44,067 nucleotides of DNA from an uncultured Clostridia bacterium (lineage in GTDB: Bacteria > Bacillota > Clostridia > TANB77 > CAG-508). The position numbers were made by a program, and so were the translations under genes. The notes beneath the pieces were generated by a model that was given only the letters and a program-made list of their open reading frames with translations, had not been told where the DNA came from and searched no databases. Of this stretch, positions 23,276 to 31,176 are shown one piece after another; positions within the stretch are counted from its first letter, which is position 1, and each line of letters starts with the position of its first letter. The stretch spans positions 1 through 44,067 of the forward strand of contig CAPXSA010000025.1 of NCBI GenBank assembly GCA_948735595.1. Reading direction: 5' to 3'.

Positions 23276-24066
23276 TAATAATCGCTGCATTTCTTCCTGA
23301 CTTTTCCTTATCTACACGGTAGGAGTGAAACTGCTTTGGATGGCACATGGTACAAATTCCACTATCGATAATGTTTTCTTCTTTTAATCCTACATGCTTT
23401 AATAATTGTTTATTGATTTCAGTTGTATCAATATAATATTTCTGTTTTCCTTCTATTACTTCTCCCTTTTGGATTATTTTATCTATATTGTCTAAGTCAG
23501 TATACCCTTTTTGAAATAAATTTTTTACTTCTTCTTCCACTTCAAAGCAACATTGCTTAATACAAGGGCATATGCAACAAATAATATCTTGCGGATTACT
23601 ACCATATTCTTGTATCATTTTTTCTACTGCTTTTTTTCCAACTGCTTGCAAAGTTCCTCTCCAACCTGAATGCACATTACCGGCTTACTCTTTTTACTGG
23701 GTCATAAAATAGTAGTGAAGTGCAGTCTGCTGAAGTAGTAAGTAACACTAAGTCCTTTTGGTTTGTTATCATTCCATCTACGTCTTCTAATGCTGTTACC
23801 TCATTTACAACCTCTATATTATCTGTGTGAGTTTGATGTGGTTTCATTACTCTACTAGCATCTAAACTCAAGCATTCGCAAATTCTCTGGTAGCTTTGTT
23901 TTAGTGTTTTTTCACCTTTGTAAATAGGTGGGAAATTAAGTTTATCTCCGCTTCTTAAGGTATAGCAATGTGTTACTTCTGGATATTCTAGTAACTTTTT
24001 AAATTGAATATACTCTATTCCATCTTTGTTTTGATAAACTATATGGCTATTAAAAATTTCTTGCAT
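23265..24066 (-). pseudogene. pgeF: PgeF/YfiH multicopper-oxidase-like protein, single-base frameshift
   Basis: Members of this family are small metal-binding proteins; PgeF removes misincorporated amino acids from peptidoglycan precursors, and others act as purine nucleoside enzymes. Two reading frames, 24066-23677 and 23675-23265, encode the N- and C-terminal halves. The first carries PHQTHTDN and TSADCTSLLFYDP, the second HSGWRGT, CCFEVEEEV and CTMCHPKQFHSYR. Removing one base of the TT at 23685-23686 joins them as RVAGNVHSGWRGT, the family sequence. Either the gene is freshly broken or the assembly has one extra base. The last residues and stop come from a palindromic repeat. Confidence 0.85.
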
Positions 24067-24143
24067 ACTTTTCTCACTTTCGCCTTATATTTTCCTTCTT
24101 ATTTTATATAATTTATATGTAATTCGTCAAGTATAAAATGTCG

Positions 24144-24172
24144 AAAGCGACCAAAGGGTCGTTTCTTCCTTT
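24144..24172. terminator. Terminator after the CptN toxin gene
   Basis: AAAGCGACC pairs with GGTCGTTT around AAAG. Its core is almost identical to the hairpin at 24932-24958 on the far side of the toxin-antitoxin locus. Confidence 0.7.
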
Positions 24173-24180
24173 ATCTTTCA

Positions 24181-24648
24181 TTATTTTAGTAATATATTTT
24201 TCATCTCAATTATATTATAAAATGGAATATGAATACCTTTCTCAGCTAATTTTATAATATTTATAGAGGTCTCTATTATGTCATTTTTTAATACTTCTGT
24301 AATTTCTACATCTTGCTCTTTATTTTGATATTTACTTTCTATGTATTCTTTAGTTGTTGGAAAAATATTTTGTATTAAAAATACCTTTTCTTTTCCTAGC
24401 ACTTTGCCAAAAACAAAATTGTACACTTTCTTTTTAGTTTTCTTCTTATTCTCATATATTGTTTTATATTTTTCTATCTTACTGGATATTGGTACAAACC
24501 ATATTATCTTCTCGTTTTTTGGATCATTAAAACAAAAATAACATGGTCTTTTATTTCCTGCTTCTTTATTCTGCATCAACTTATACTCTTTAAACAAATC
24601 AAAAAATTCGTCTTTAATAAAATAAAACTTACCTTCTTCTATTAACAT
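24181..24648 (-). CDS. cptN: Type III toxin-antitoxin endoRNase, CptN/ToxN-like
   Basis: A 155-residue toxin of the ToxN/AbiQ superfamily, closest in pattern to CptN: EEGKFYFIKDEFFDLF, RPCYFCF near residue 35, WFVPISSKIEKYK, VFLIQNIFPTTKEYI and a C-terminal GIHIPFYNII. Such toxins cut RNA and are held inactive by binding the pseudoknotted repeats of their own antitoxin RNA. The support here is the local arrangement: a promoter, repeat RNA and terminator lie directly upstream on the same strand, and an AAAGGAG site lies 8-9 bases before the ATG. This is the canonical order for type III systems, which often act against phages or stabilise DNA. Confidence 0.85.
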   Translation of the reverse strand: MLIEEGKFYFIKDEFFDLFKEYKLMQNKEAGNKRPCYFCFNDPKNEKIIWFVPISSKIEKYKTIYENKKKTKKKVYNFVFGKVLGKEKVFLIQNIFPTTKEYIESKYQNKEQDVEITEVLKNDIIETSINIIKLAEKGIHIPFYNIIEMKNILLK

Positions 24649-24668
24649 ACTATTTACTCTCCTTTACG

Positions 24669-24707
24669 AAAATATGGGACCTATTTTATAAATAGCCCCC
24701 ATATTTT
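24669..24707 (-). terminator. Terminator between antitoxin RNA and toxin gene
   Basis: AAAATATGGG and CCCATATTTT enclose a second stem (CTATTT/AAATAG). Read leftward it ends in TTTT. In type III systems such a leaky terminator keeps toxin mRNA far below antitoxin RNA. Confidence 0.88.
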
Positions 24708-24858
24708 ACTATTATTAACATTTGTCCACCTACCCATTTATTTGTCGCAAGTAGGGTTGCGAGTAACATTTGTTCACCTATGCACTTATACCCCGCAAAA
24801 TAGGGTTGCGGCTCACATTTGACTTGGACAAGGCACAAAATTCATGTACCTTCATTAT
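24708..24858 (-). ncRNA. cptI: Type III antitoxin RNA, CptI/ToxI-like tandem repeats
   Basis: Two units of 48-49 bases (24717-24764 and 24765-24813) plus the start of a third (24814 to about 24832). On the RNA strand each has a stem CGCAA/TTGCG (TCGCAA..TTGCGA and CCGCAA..TTGCGG) whose loop ACCCTAC or ACCCTAT can pair with GTAGG or ATAGG 12-20 bases downstream, giving one H-type pseudoknot per unit. The second repeat differs from the first in the stem flanks and loop, yet both pairings are kept. This is the form of antitoxin that wraps a ToxN-family toxin. Transcript ends are inferred from the promoter and terminator. Confidence 0.82.
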
Positions 24859-24865
24859 TATATTC

Positions 24866-24894
24866 ATTATAACCTATTTTATTTACAAAATCAA
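24866..24894 (-). promoter_or_regulatory. Promoter of the type III toxin-antitoxin locus
   Basis: Minus strand TTGATT (24889-24894) and TATAAT (24866-24871) with a 17-base spacer. Transcription would start near 24859, about 25 bases before the repeats. Confidence 0.82.
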
Positions 24895-24931
24895 TACTTA
24901 TCCAAAATTTTCCACTAGTTATCATATTTCA

Positions 24932-24958
24932 AAAGCGACCTTTCGGTCGCCTTTTTTT
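24932..24958. terminator. Terminator between small membrane-peptide gene and toxin-antitoxin locus
   Basis: AAAGCGACC pairs with GGTCGCCTTT around TTTC. T runs lie on both strands, so it can end transcription from either side. Confidence 0.8.
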
Positions 24959-24974
24959 CCTTAGTATTCATATT

Positions 24975-25139
24975 TTATCTATAGAATATGGTCCACTTAT
25001 TTTTTCCTGTCTTTTTTATTGTCATACATTTTCTCGGTCCTACTAGGACTAATATCACAAGTAAAACAGTAATGAGAATGGGCCATTGAGGGTCTGTTCC
25101 AATCCATTGTGTACAAAATTGTACTAAGCTTGATAACAT
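24975..25139 (-). CDS. 54-residue single-pass membrane peptide
   Basis: A gene too short for ordinary gene finders. It encodes MLSSLVQFCTQWIGTD, a strongly hydrophobic segment (PILITVLLVILVLVG), and a basic tail (PRKCMTIKKTGKNKW). It has AGGAGGG 10 bases before the ATG, a promoter with a 17-base spacer and a terminator at 24932, so expression is well supported. ATATC and GATAT flanking the ribosome site can pair. Length, one helix and basic tail match type I toxins in style, but I see no antisense RNA promoter. It could also be a small membrane regulator. Confidence 0.6.
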   Translation of the reverse strand: MLSSLVQFCTQWIGTDPQWPILITVLLVILVLVGPRKCMTIKKTGKNKWTIFYR

Positions 25140-25172
25140 CTGTAATATCCCTCCTATAATAGATATGTTTCT

Positions 25173-25201
25173 ATTATACCATATTTTATGTAAAGTCGCA
25201 A
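25173..25201 (-). promoter_or_regulatory. Promoter for the 54-residue membrane peptide
   Basis: Minus strand TTGCGA (25196-25201) and TATAAT (25173-25178) with a 17-base spacer. The -35 touches the addB stop codon. Confidence 0.7.
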
Positions 25202-28200
25202 TTACTTTTTCATTTGTTCTAGCACATACTCCTTACTATTATTAGAAATATATCGATAATCATTTTTCGTCACTTGATTAAACTGGCAAATCGATTTATA
25301 ACTGCAATACTCACAGGGTGTTTTCTTGTTTTGCACCTGATAATATGGCTCTATCTTGATATTCCCTTCTAATATTTCTTTGGAGATTTGTTTCAAAATC
25401 TTTTCCATATAGTTTTGTAAATTCTCAAACTGCTTCCTATTCAAAGTACTTGCTTTGTCACTTACTTCTCCCTCTTTGTTAATATATGCTGGAACGATAT
25501 TAGAATTACCTGACACTAAGTTTGTATCCATTTTCTTAACTACATTCACATCTGCTAAAATTAAGCCTTTCATTTTAAATTGTTTCTGTAATTCTTCCTT
25601 GATTTGTTCTTCTGCTAAACTCCTATCACTGTTTAGAATAGGGTCAATGAGTGGAAAATAGAATACACCTGCTGGCAATACATCTTCTTTTTTGCAAGTC
25701 GCATCCAAGTAAGTTAGCAACTGTAATTGTAGTCCTGCTAGCACCTCATTTAAATCAATATTTTTAATAGATGATTTATAGTCTATAATACGAATATAAT
25801 TGCCCTCTGGTGTTTTAGCAATATCCACTCTATCAATTTTTCCTGTAATTTCTACCCTTTTCCCGTCTTGTAGTTCTAGAATGATTGGCTCATAATCCTT
25901 CCCTTGCTTAAATTCCATTTCATGCCCAAATACTTCAAATTCGCTATATTTCAAGCTGTTTACAATATACTCCATTGACCTAAGTACTACTTTCTTTAGT
26001 CTTTGTGCTAATACTCTGTATTTCGGTATACTTTGGAAAATATCATATTTCTTCAAAGCCAATTTCTCTTGTACGATTTCTTCTGTAATCTGTGCTACTT
26101 GTTCCTCTGTCAATTGCTTAACAGATAACTCCCTTTCTTCTAAGTAGTCAAAAAAACAATCAATCACTTCATGCATAAAATTCCCCGTGTCTATGGTTCC
26201 TACTTGGAAAGTACTCTGTTCTTGCAATTTTAATCCATATTTTAAATAATAGGAAAAGGCACAAGCCTCATACTGTTCTAACCTAGAAATGCTCGTTTTC
26301 AAGGTGTTACCATATAGCTTCTCTAAGTTTGTTTTTTGTAATTTTTCTGGTACATTTTTGTATTGTAAAGCTTTTAAACTATTGGCTAGTTTTTCAGGCT
26401 CGCGGGCTTGATAATACCTATATAACTGAAACCACGCCTTATCTATTTCTTCCCCTTCTTGAAACTTCCTCAATTGTATTAGCAATTCGTCAAAAGTAGT
26501 TTCTGCTAACAAAATCTCACTCTTTCTTTCTACAACATCACTTTCTTCTTGTATCATTGGAAACATTCTTTTTACTTTATTTAGCATAATAGAAGGTCTT
26601 AGCGATTTTCCTTCACTGTCAGATGAAACATAGGATAAATATAGCTTTTCTTCTGCTGTTGTAAAAGCTTTGTAAATATTAAAATGGTCATCATAAAGTT
26701 GCTCCATAGTTCCTTTAGCAAGTTCTATTCCTTGCTCTTTTAAAGTCTGCCTATCTCTATCATCTAAAAATCCTTCTTCTTTATGACTTCCTGGAAAACT
26801 TCCATCATTTAAACCTATAATGAACACAGCTTTTACTTTGTGTGATCTAGAACGATCTGTATCTCCTATCATCACTTGGTCTGCTGTCCCGGGAATTGCT
26901 CCTAAATGACTAGCTTCAAATCCTATTTTCAAGATTTTGCTATATCTTTCAAACGTAATTTCTTGTTCCCCTAAAACTTGCAAAAGTTCTTCTAATACTT
27001 GTTCTACTACTTTCCAACTGGTAATATACTCATTCATTCTTTCTAATTCATTTATCTCTTCTAAATGAGATATCTTTTTTTCCAGTATCTCTGGAATATG
27101 ATTTTCTAACATGAAGTGATGTAAACTTTGTGTAATTTGCTTGACTGTTTTTAGTCCTTTTAATTGTTCTTTGAATTGCAATAATGGTTCTACTATTTGC
27201 TCTTTGGCATATAGAATCATTTGCTTTTCATCTTCTGTTTCACTATAAAACTTCCACTCTTTGGCATACCATTTATTGCCCTTTAATCCCCATTTTAAGC
27301 TGTAATTTTCTAGTAAGGATATCTCATGTTCTTCTAAATCGGTAAAACCTGTTTTGACATATCCTAGTACCGCTTCATAAGACCAATTCTTTACGAAAAT
27401 ATCTAATAAAGACAATATCCATTTTATGAGTACATTTTCACTTAGGTCTTTCTCTTCGTCCATAAATACTGGAATGTGATAACTTCTAAAAATTGCTTTG
27501 CATAGGCTACCATAAGTGGCTAAATCTTTGGTAATTACGGCAATATCTTCATAACGATACCCTTTTTCTTTTACTAGCTTCGTAATTTCTATGGCAATAT
27601 GCTCTATTTCAGAATATGGGTTATTGGCTAAAAATACAGATACATTCTGCACTTCTTTCTCATATTTATGATAGAAAGCTTCTCCCATATTTTCTGCTAG
27701 GTGCTTTAACTCTGGTGTCTTGAACCTACCGTTTTTTACCTCATTTAGGTTAATAGGCTCTTCTACTTTCACGTTCTCTTCCCTAGCTATCTTCATTAGC
27801 CTTGCTGCTGTTTGCTTATTGGCATAAAAACTATCATGGTCTGGATTTGTATTTTCGTCTAAATTATCTGCACAAACTGTGACAGTTACAGTTTTAGAAA
27901 TCTTTATCAATTCACGCAAAATTTGATATTCTTGCAGAGTGAACCCTACAAACTCATCTAAATAAATGTCACCATTTTGGAATTGCGAAGACTTCTCTAA
28001 CTTTTCTGCTAAAATTGTTAAATTATCATTTTCATCTATGTATTGATTTTGAATTCTAGTAGTATATGTTTCATATATTTTATAAATATCTTGCAATTTC
28101 TTTTGCAAGTACACATCTGATGTATTTTGTGCAATTTCTCTTAAAGCCTCTGTGGAAACATGGTGTTTTTTCAATTCTGTAATCTGAGTTGCTATCATAT

Positions 28201-28549
28201 CTATATTTTCATCTGTTTTTCCTAAAAAAGTAAAATCATTTTTTTGGGAAAGTAAAATTTCATCTAATAGCATAACTCTTCCACTTTTTGTTAAATGCTT
28301 CTTCGTTTTTCCTCCCACTTCTTCTAAAATACGATAAGCCATACGGTTGAAGGTTATTACTTCTGCTGCTAAAACACTACTTGTTGGTGCAAATTCTAAC
28401 AACTTTTTCTCTAGCGTAAAGGAAAATTGTTCTGGCGTAATTACTTTGATATTCTCTTGGCCTTTTTGTTTTAGCTTTTCTTGTATTTCTTGAAACAAAT
28501 AGGTACTTTTTCCTGTTCCTGCTGTACCATAAATAATTCGTAGGCTCAT
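25202..28549 (-). CDS. addB: ATP-dependent helicase/nuclease subunit AddB
   Basis: AddB is the nuclease-helicase-like partner of AddA in the AddAB complex that resects double-strand breaks and recognises Chi. Walker A is GTAGTGKST at the N-terminus. The C-terminal RecB-type nuclease domain shows GKIDRVDIAKT and IIDYKSS, and the Fe-S staple uses a cysteine in YEACAFSYYLKYG plus CEYCSYKSICQF near residues 1070-1085. The ATG at 28549 is preferred to 28585 because AAAGGAGG lies just before it; it then starts 17 bases after the ogg stop. At 1115 residues it is full length. addA, usually next, is not in this window: a toxin-antitoxin locus follows instead. Confidence 0.95.
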   Translation of the reverse strand: MSLRIIYGTAGTGKSTYLFQEIQEKLKQKGQENIKVITPEQFSFTLEKKLLEFAPTSSVLAAEVITFNRMAYRILEEVGGKTKKHLTKSGRVMLLDEILLSQKNDFTFLGKTDENIDMIATQITELKKHHVSTEALREIAQNTSDVYLQKKLQDIYKIYETYTTRIQNQYIDENDNLTILAEKLEKSSQFQNGDIYLDEFVGFTLQEYQILRELIKISKTVTVTVCADNLDENTNPDHDSFYANKQTAARLMKIAREENVKVEEPINLNEVKNGRFKTPELKHLAENMGEAFYHKYEKEVQNVSVFLANNPYSEIEHIAIEITKLVKEKGYRYEDIAVITKDLATYGSLCKAIFRSYHIPVFMDEEKDLSENVLIKWILSLLDIFVKNWSYEAVLGYVKTGFTDLEEHEISLLENYSLKWGLKGNKWYAKEWKFYSETEDEKQMILYAKEQIVEPLLQFKEQLKGLKTVKQITQSLHHFMLENHIPEILEKKISHLEEINELERMNEYITSWKVVEQVLEELLQVLGEQEITFERYSKILKIGFEASHLGAIPGTADQVMIGDTDRSRSHKVKAVFIIGLNDGSFPGSHKEEGFLDDRDRQTLKEQGIELAKGTMEQLYDDHFNIYKAFTTAEEKLYLSYVSSDSEGKSLRPSIMLNKVKRMFPMIQEESDVVERKSEILLAETTFDELLIQLRKFQEGEEIDKAWFQLYRYYQAREPEKLANSLKALQYKNVPEKLQKTNLEKLYGNTLKTSISRLEQYEACAFSYYLKYGLKLQEQSTFQVGTIDTGNFMHEVIDCFFDYLEERELSVKQLTEEQVAQITEEIVQEKLALKKYDIFQSIPKYRVLAQRLKKVVLRSMEYIVNSLKYSEFEVFGHEMEFKQGKDYEPIILELQDGKRVEITGKIDRVDIAKTPEGNYIRIIDYKSSIKNIDLNEVLAGLQLQLLTYLDATCKKEDVLPAGVFYFPLIDPILNSDRSLAEEQIKEELQKQFKMKGLILADVNVVKKMDTNLVSGNSNIVPAYINKEGEVSDKASTLNRKQFENLQNYMEKILKQISKEILEGNIKIEPYYQVQNKKTPCEYCSYKSICQFNQVTKNDYRYISNNSKEYVLEQMKK

Positions 28550-28566
28550 CTTTTTCCTCCTTTGGC

Positions 28567-29433
28567 TTAAGCTTCTCTCTTCCAATAGAATAAATACTGC
28601 TGTGCTATTCCTGCTAACTCACCATATTTTTGCCTTGCTAACTTTTCGATTTCTTTTTTCTTCACTTTTTCTTCTTGTGGGTTGTGAATATATAAATCAT
28701 TCATAACTCTTCTGACCCATACATCTATTGGAAAAACGTCTAGTCTTTTTAGAGTAGAAAATAGCATGATACAATCTGCCACCTTTGGTCCTACTCCTGA
28801 TAAGGTTAGTAATGTATCTTGTACTTTTTTGGTATCTTTTTCTAGATGTAACTTTTCTAAATCGACTTCTCTCTTTAAAATAGTTTTTGTCGTTTCATAT
28901 ACATACTTATCTCTAAAGCCTAAGCCTAATGCTCTTAATTCCTTTATACTGGCTTTAGATAACTGTTCTATGCTTGGAAATGTATAATAGTTTTTCTCTT
29001 TCCATTCTATCTTGTTACCATATTTTTTAGAAATTCTCTCTATAATTCCCTTGATTCTTGGAATATTGTTATTGGCTGAAATGATGAAAGATATAATGGT
29101 TTCCCATAAGTCTTGATTTAATAGTCGAATTCCTTTTCCATAGGAAATACTTTGTTTTAATGTCTCGTCCACCTGATTTAATATTTTTTGTATTTCTTCA
29201 TAGTTTCTATTTAAGTCAAAATACTCTGTTACTACTTCTTGAATATCTTTTTGGCAAATTCCTTGAAAAATAATTTTGCCTTTTTCTTCTTTCACATTTA
29301 GTACATTATTTTGAAAGACCCCAGTATAACTGCCGTCCTTTTCTTGATTCCATCTAAAGCATTGTCCACATTCAAAGATGTGCTGTGTTTGGAATGTTTC
29401 TATTTTAGGTATTTGATAAATTTGCTCTTTCAT
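28567..29433 (-). CDS. ogg: 8-oxoguanine DNA glycosylase, Ogg type
   Basis: A bifunctional glycosylase/lyase that removes 8-oxoguanine. The HhH-GPD core shows the hairpin LSGVGPKVADC with the catalytic lysine, and the aspartate in FPIDVWVRRV. An N-terminal TATA-box-like domain (ECGQCFRWNQEKDGSYTG) matches the OGG1-like family, and 288 residues fits. The message seems leaderless: the -10 sits 8 bases before the ATG and no ribosome site is visible. addB follows after 17 bases, making a repair operon. Confidence 0.92.
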   Translation of the reverse strand: MKEQIYQIPKIETFQTQHIFECGQCFRWNQEKDGSYTGVFQNNVLNVKEEKGKIIFQGICQKDIQEVVTEYFDLNRNYEEIQKILNQVDETLKQSISYGKGIRLLNQDLWETIISFIISANNNIPRIKGIIERISKKYGNKIEWKEKNYYTFPSIEQLSKASIKELRALGLGFRDKYVYETTKTILKREVDLEKLHLEKDTKKVQDTLLTLSGVGPKVADCIMLFSTLKRLDVFPIDVWVRRVMNDLYIHNPQEEKVKKKEIEKLARQKYGELAGIAQQYLFYWKREA

Positions 29434-29440
29434 ACTATTT

Positions 29441-29469
29441 ATTGTATCAAATTGAGCTTAGAGTTGCAA
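29441..29469 (-). promoter_or_regulatory. Promoter of ogg-addB
   Basis: Minus strand TTGCAA (29464-29469) and TACAAT (29441-29446), 17-base spacer. The expected start point falls within a base or two of the ogg ATG at 29433. Confidence 0.75.
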
Positions 29470-29497
29470 TGAACTCACAAAAATTTATTTACCTTTT

Positions 29498-29803
29498 TCA
29501 AAGTTTTGGAAATTGAATTAGATTAAAATGTTTTTGAATATTAAAATTTCTCGAAGTATGTATAAAATCTAATATGTATACTTTTTGATGATAAACCATA
29601 TACAAAATTCTATGTTTCATATAAATCAGTTGCCTTATTTGATATTTCTTTACATTATATACTACTTTACCAATGTTTGGCATCTTAGAAACAGTGCTTG
29701 CATATTTAAGTAAATGACTAACATACTTAGCTGAGCTTACTTTTGAATGATATTGATAATCATTCAAGTCATCTCTAGCCTTTTTTGTTATGATTACTTC
29801 CAA
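29498..29803 (-). CDS. RelE/ParE-family toxin
   Basis: A 101-residue protein with the compact RelE/ParE fold pattern: an N-terminal KKARDDLNDYQYH helix region, a central basic strand (KVVYNVKKYQIRQLIYMKHRILYMV), and a C-terminal YILDFIHTSRNF segment where the family keeps His and Arg. It overlaps the upstream small gene by 10 bases, the usual antitoxin-toxin order. Whether it is an mRNA interferase (RelE) or a gyrase inhibitor (ParE) cannot be told from sequence alone. Confidence 0.8.
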   Translation of the reverse strand: MEVIITKKARDDLNDYQYHSKVSSAKYVSHLLKYASTVSKMPNIGKVVYNVKKYQIRQLIYMKHRILYMVYHQKVYILDFIHTSRNFNIQKHFNLIQFPKL

Positions 29804-29982
29804 GTAGACACTTCCTTTCGTAGTTCTTCTAATGTCATAACATTACCTGTCTCAACATCTTCTATTCCCTTTAATGCACAATATCTAACATAAATTGTGT
29901 CCATTAATTCGTCAAAAGAACTAACCATTTCATCTGGAATTTCATTGATAATTTTAATTAAATCTGATTTTATTTGGTTCAT
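29794..29982 (-). CDS. Antitoxin of the RelE/ParE-type pair
   Basis: A 62-residue acidic protein with a strong GAGGAGG ribosome site. Its C-terminal half (TGNVMTLEELRKEVSTW) resembles the toxin-binding tail of small RelB/ParD-type antitoxins, and its start overlaps nothing. The identification rests mainly on size, acidity and the 10-base overlap with the toxin gene. There is no obvious ribbon-helix-helix, so a short Phd-like or addiction-module RelB-like form is possible. Confidence 0.7.
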   Translation of the reverse strand: MNQIKSDLIKIINEIPDEMVSSFDELMDTIYVRYCALKGIEDVETGNVMTLEELRKEVSTWK

Positions 29983-30099
29983 TCTATTTCCTCCTCAATT
30001 TATATTATTTCTATTATACTAAACCCTTCTTTGTTTTTCAACTCATTTGGCTTACAAGGTAAAATTTCATATGACAGTTTTCGACATTTTTCTGCATAC

Positions 30100-30969
30100 T
30101 TACACCTTCTTAAATCCTTTTCCCCATGCTTCCCTTGCATTCATAATAATAATGAAAGCTTTTTGATCCATTCTAGTTGCAATTTGCTTAATCTTTGCTA
30201 TCTCATTTCTTGTCCCTACACACATTAACATCATACGCTTTTCTCTTGTATACATTCCCTTTGCATAAATCCCTGTACTTCCTCTACCTAAATTATCTCC
30301 TACTTCTTTTGCAATTTCTTTGTATTTTGGGGAAATAATAAACATCATTTTCGTAAAATTAACACCTTCAAAAACAATATCTATCATTTTTCCCATGATA
30401 TAAATACTGATAGCAGAATAAAGCCCTATTTCTATCTTTTTAAAGAAAAAGACATTTAAGGTTACAATAATAATATCAATAATAACAATAACTCTACTGG
30501 TTCCAATATATGGCTTGTATGCTCTTGCAATATAGGTAATTAAATCTGTTCCTCCTGTGGAAGAACCTGATTTTAATACTAATGCCATACCAATACCAAT
30601 ACATACACCACCATAAATACAAGATAAGAATCTATCATTTGTTAATTGTGGCACATAGTCTAAAAGGTCAATAAAAGTTGCAAGTAATACTGTGCCAATT
30701 ACTGACTTTATCAACAATCCTTTTCCTACTTTAAATAAGGCCCATATAAAAAAGGGAATATTTAAAACAAGCATGACTGTTCCTAACGGGAACTGAAATA
30801 AATAGTAAATAATGGTTGCAACACCTGAAAAGCCTCCTGAAGATAACTGGTTTGGAAGCAAAAACAGAGATGTTCCCATTGCCATAATGAAACAACCTAA
30901 TACTAAATAAAATAAATCAATTAAATATTTTTTTAAATTGAATACTTTTTTACCTTTTACATAATCCAT
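30100..30969 (-). CDS. YitT-family membrane protein
   Basis: A 289-residue protein with about five to six membrane segments (for example YLVLGCFIMAMGTSLFLLP and GSSTGGTDLITYIARAY) followed by a C-terminal cytoplasmic DUF2179 domain (RGSTGIYAKGMYTREKRMM, MDQKAFIIIMNAREAWGKGF). The function of the family is not firmly known; the C-terminal domain is thought to bind a small ligand. The first ATG at 30969 has GGAG about 8 bases upstream. Its leader contains three tandem hairpin repeats. Confidence 0.88.
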   Translation of the reverse strand: MDYVKGKKVFNLKKYLIDLFYLVLGCFIMAMGTSLFLLPNQLSSGGFSGVATIIYYLFQFPLGTVMLVLNIPFFIWALFKVGKGLLIKSVIGTVLLATFIDLLDYVPQLTNDRFLSCIYGGVCIGIGMALVLKSGSSTGGTDLITYIARAYKPYIGTSRVIVIIDIIIVTLNVFFFKKIEIGLYSAISIYIMGKMIDIVFEGVNFTKMMFIISPKYKEIAKEVGDNLGRGSTGIYAKGMYTREKRMMLMCVGTRNEIAKIKQIATRMDQKAFIIIMNAREAWGKGFKKV

Positions 30970-30990
30970 AAAAACTTCACTCCGTTACGT

Positions 30991-31130
30991 ATAACTTATC
31001 TCTACGTCACTTCGTTCCTAGAGCTAAGAAATCCAAAGCATAACTTATCTCTACGTCACTTCGTTCCTAGAGCTAAGAAATCCAAAGCATAACTTATCTC
31101 TACGTCACTTCGTTCCTAGAGCTAAGAAAA
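30991..31130 (-). repeat. Three tandem 49-bp hairpin repeats in the yitT leader
   Basis: Units begin at 30991, 31040 and 31089 (the last one about 41 bases). They are identical to each other over their shared length. On the yitT strand each forms CTTAGCTCTA/TAGAGATAAG with one G-A mismatch, followed by TTATGC. Identity suggests recent tandem expansion. The same shape, with altered bases, lies at 23105. Confidence 0.9.
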
Positions 31131-31131
31131 A

Positions 31132-31173
31132 AAATCACCTATTATTACAAGTATTGGTAATAATAGGTGATTT
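31132..31173 (-). terminator. Terminator after the radical SAM gene
   Basis: AAATCACCTATTATTAC and its exact complement make a 17-bp stem around an 8-base loop, followed by a T run when read leftward. Confidence 0.92.
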
Positions 31174-31176
31174 TAT

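Noticed and set aside
24139..24145. Single TGTCGAA heptamers as Spo0A boxes (also at 30080-30086)
   Set aside because: A lone 7-base match away from promoters is expected by chance in this AT-rich sequence; only the facing pair and the box near the cohesin promoter are kept.
30991..31130. Tandem 49-bp repeats as a CRISPR array
   Set aside because: The units abut without unique spacers, the whole unit repeats identically, and no cas genes are near.
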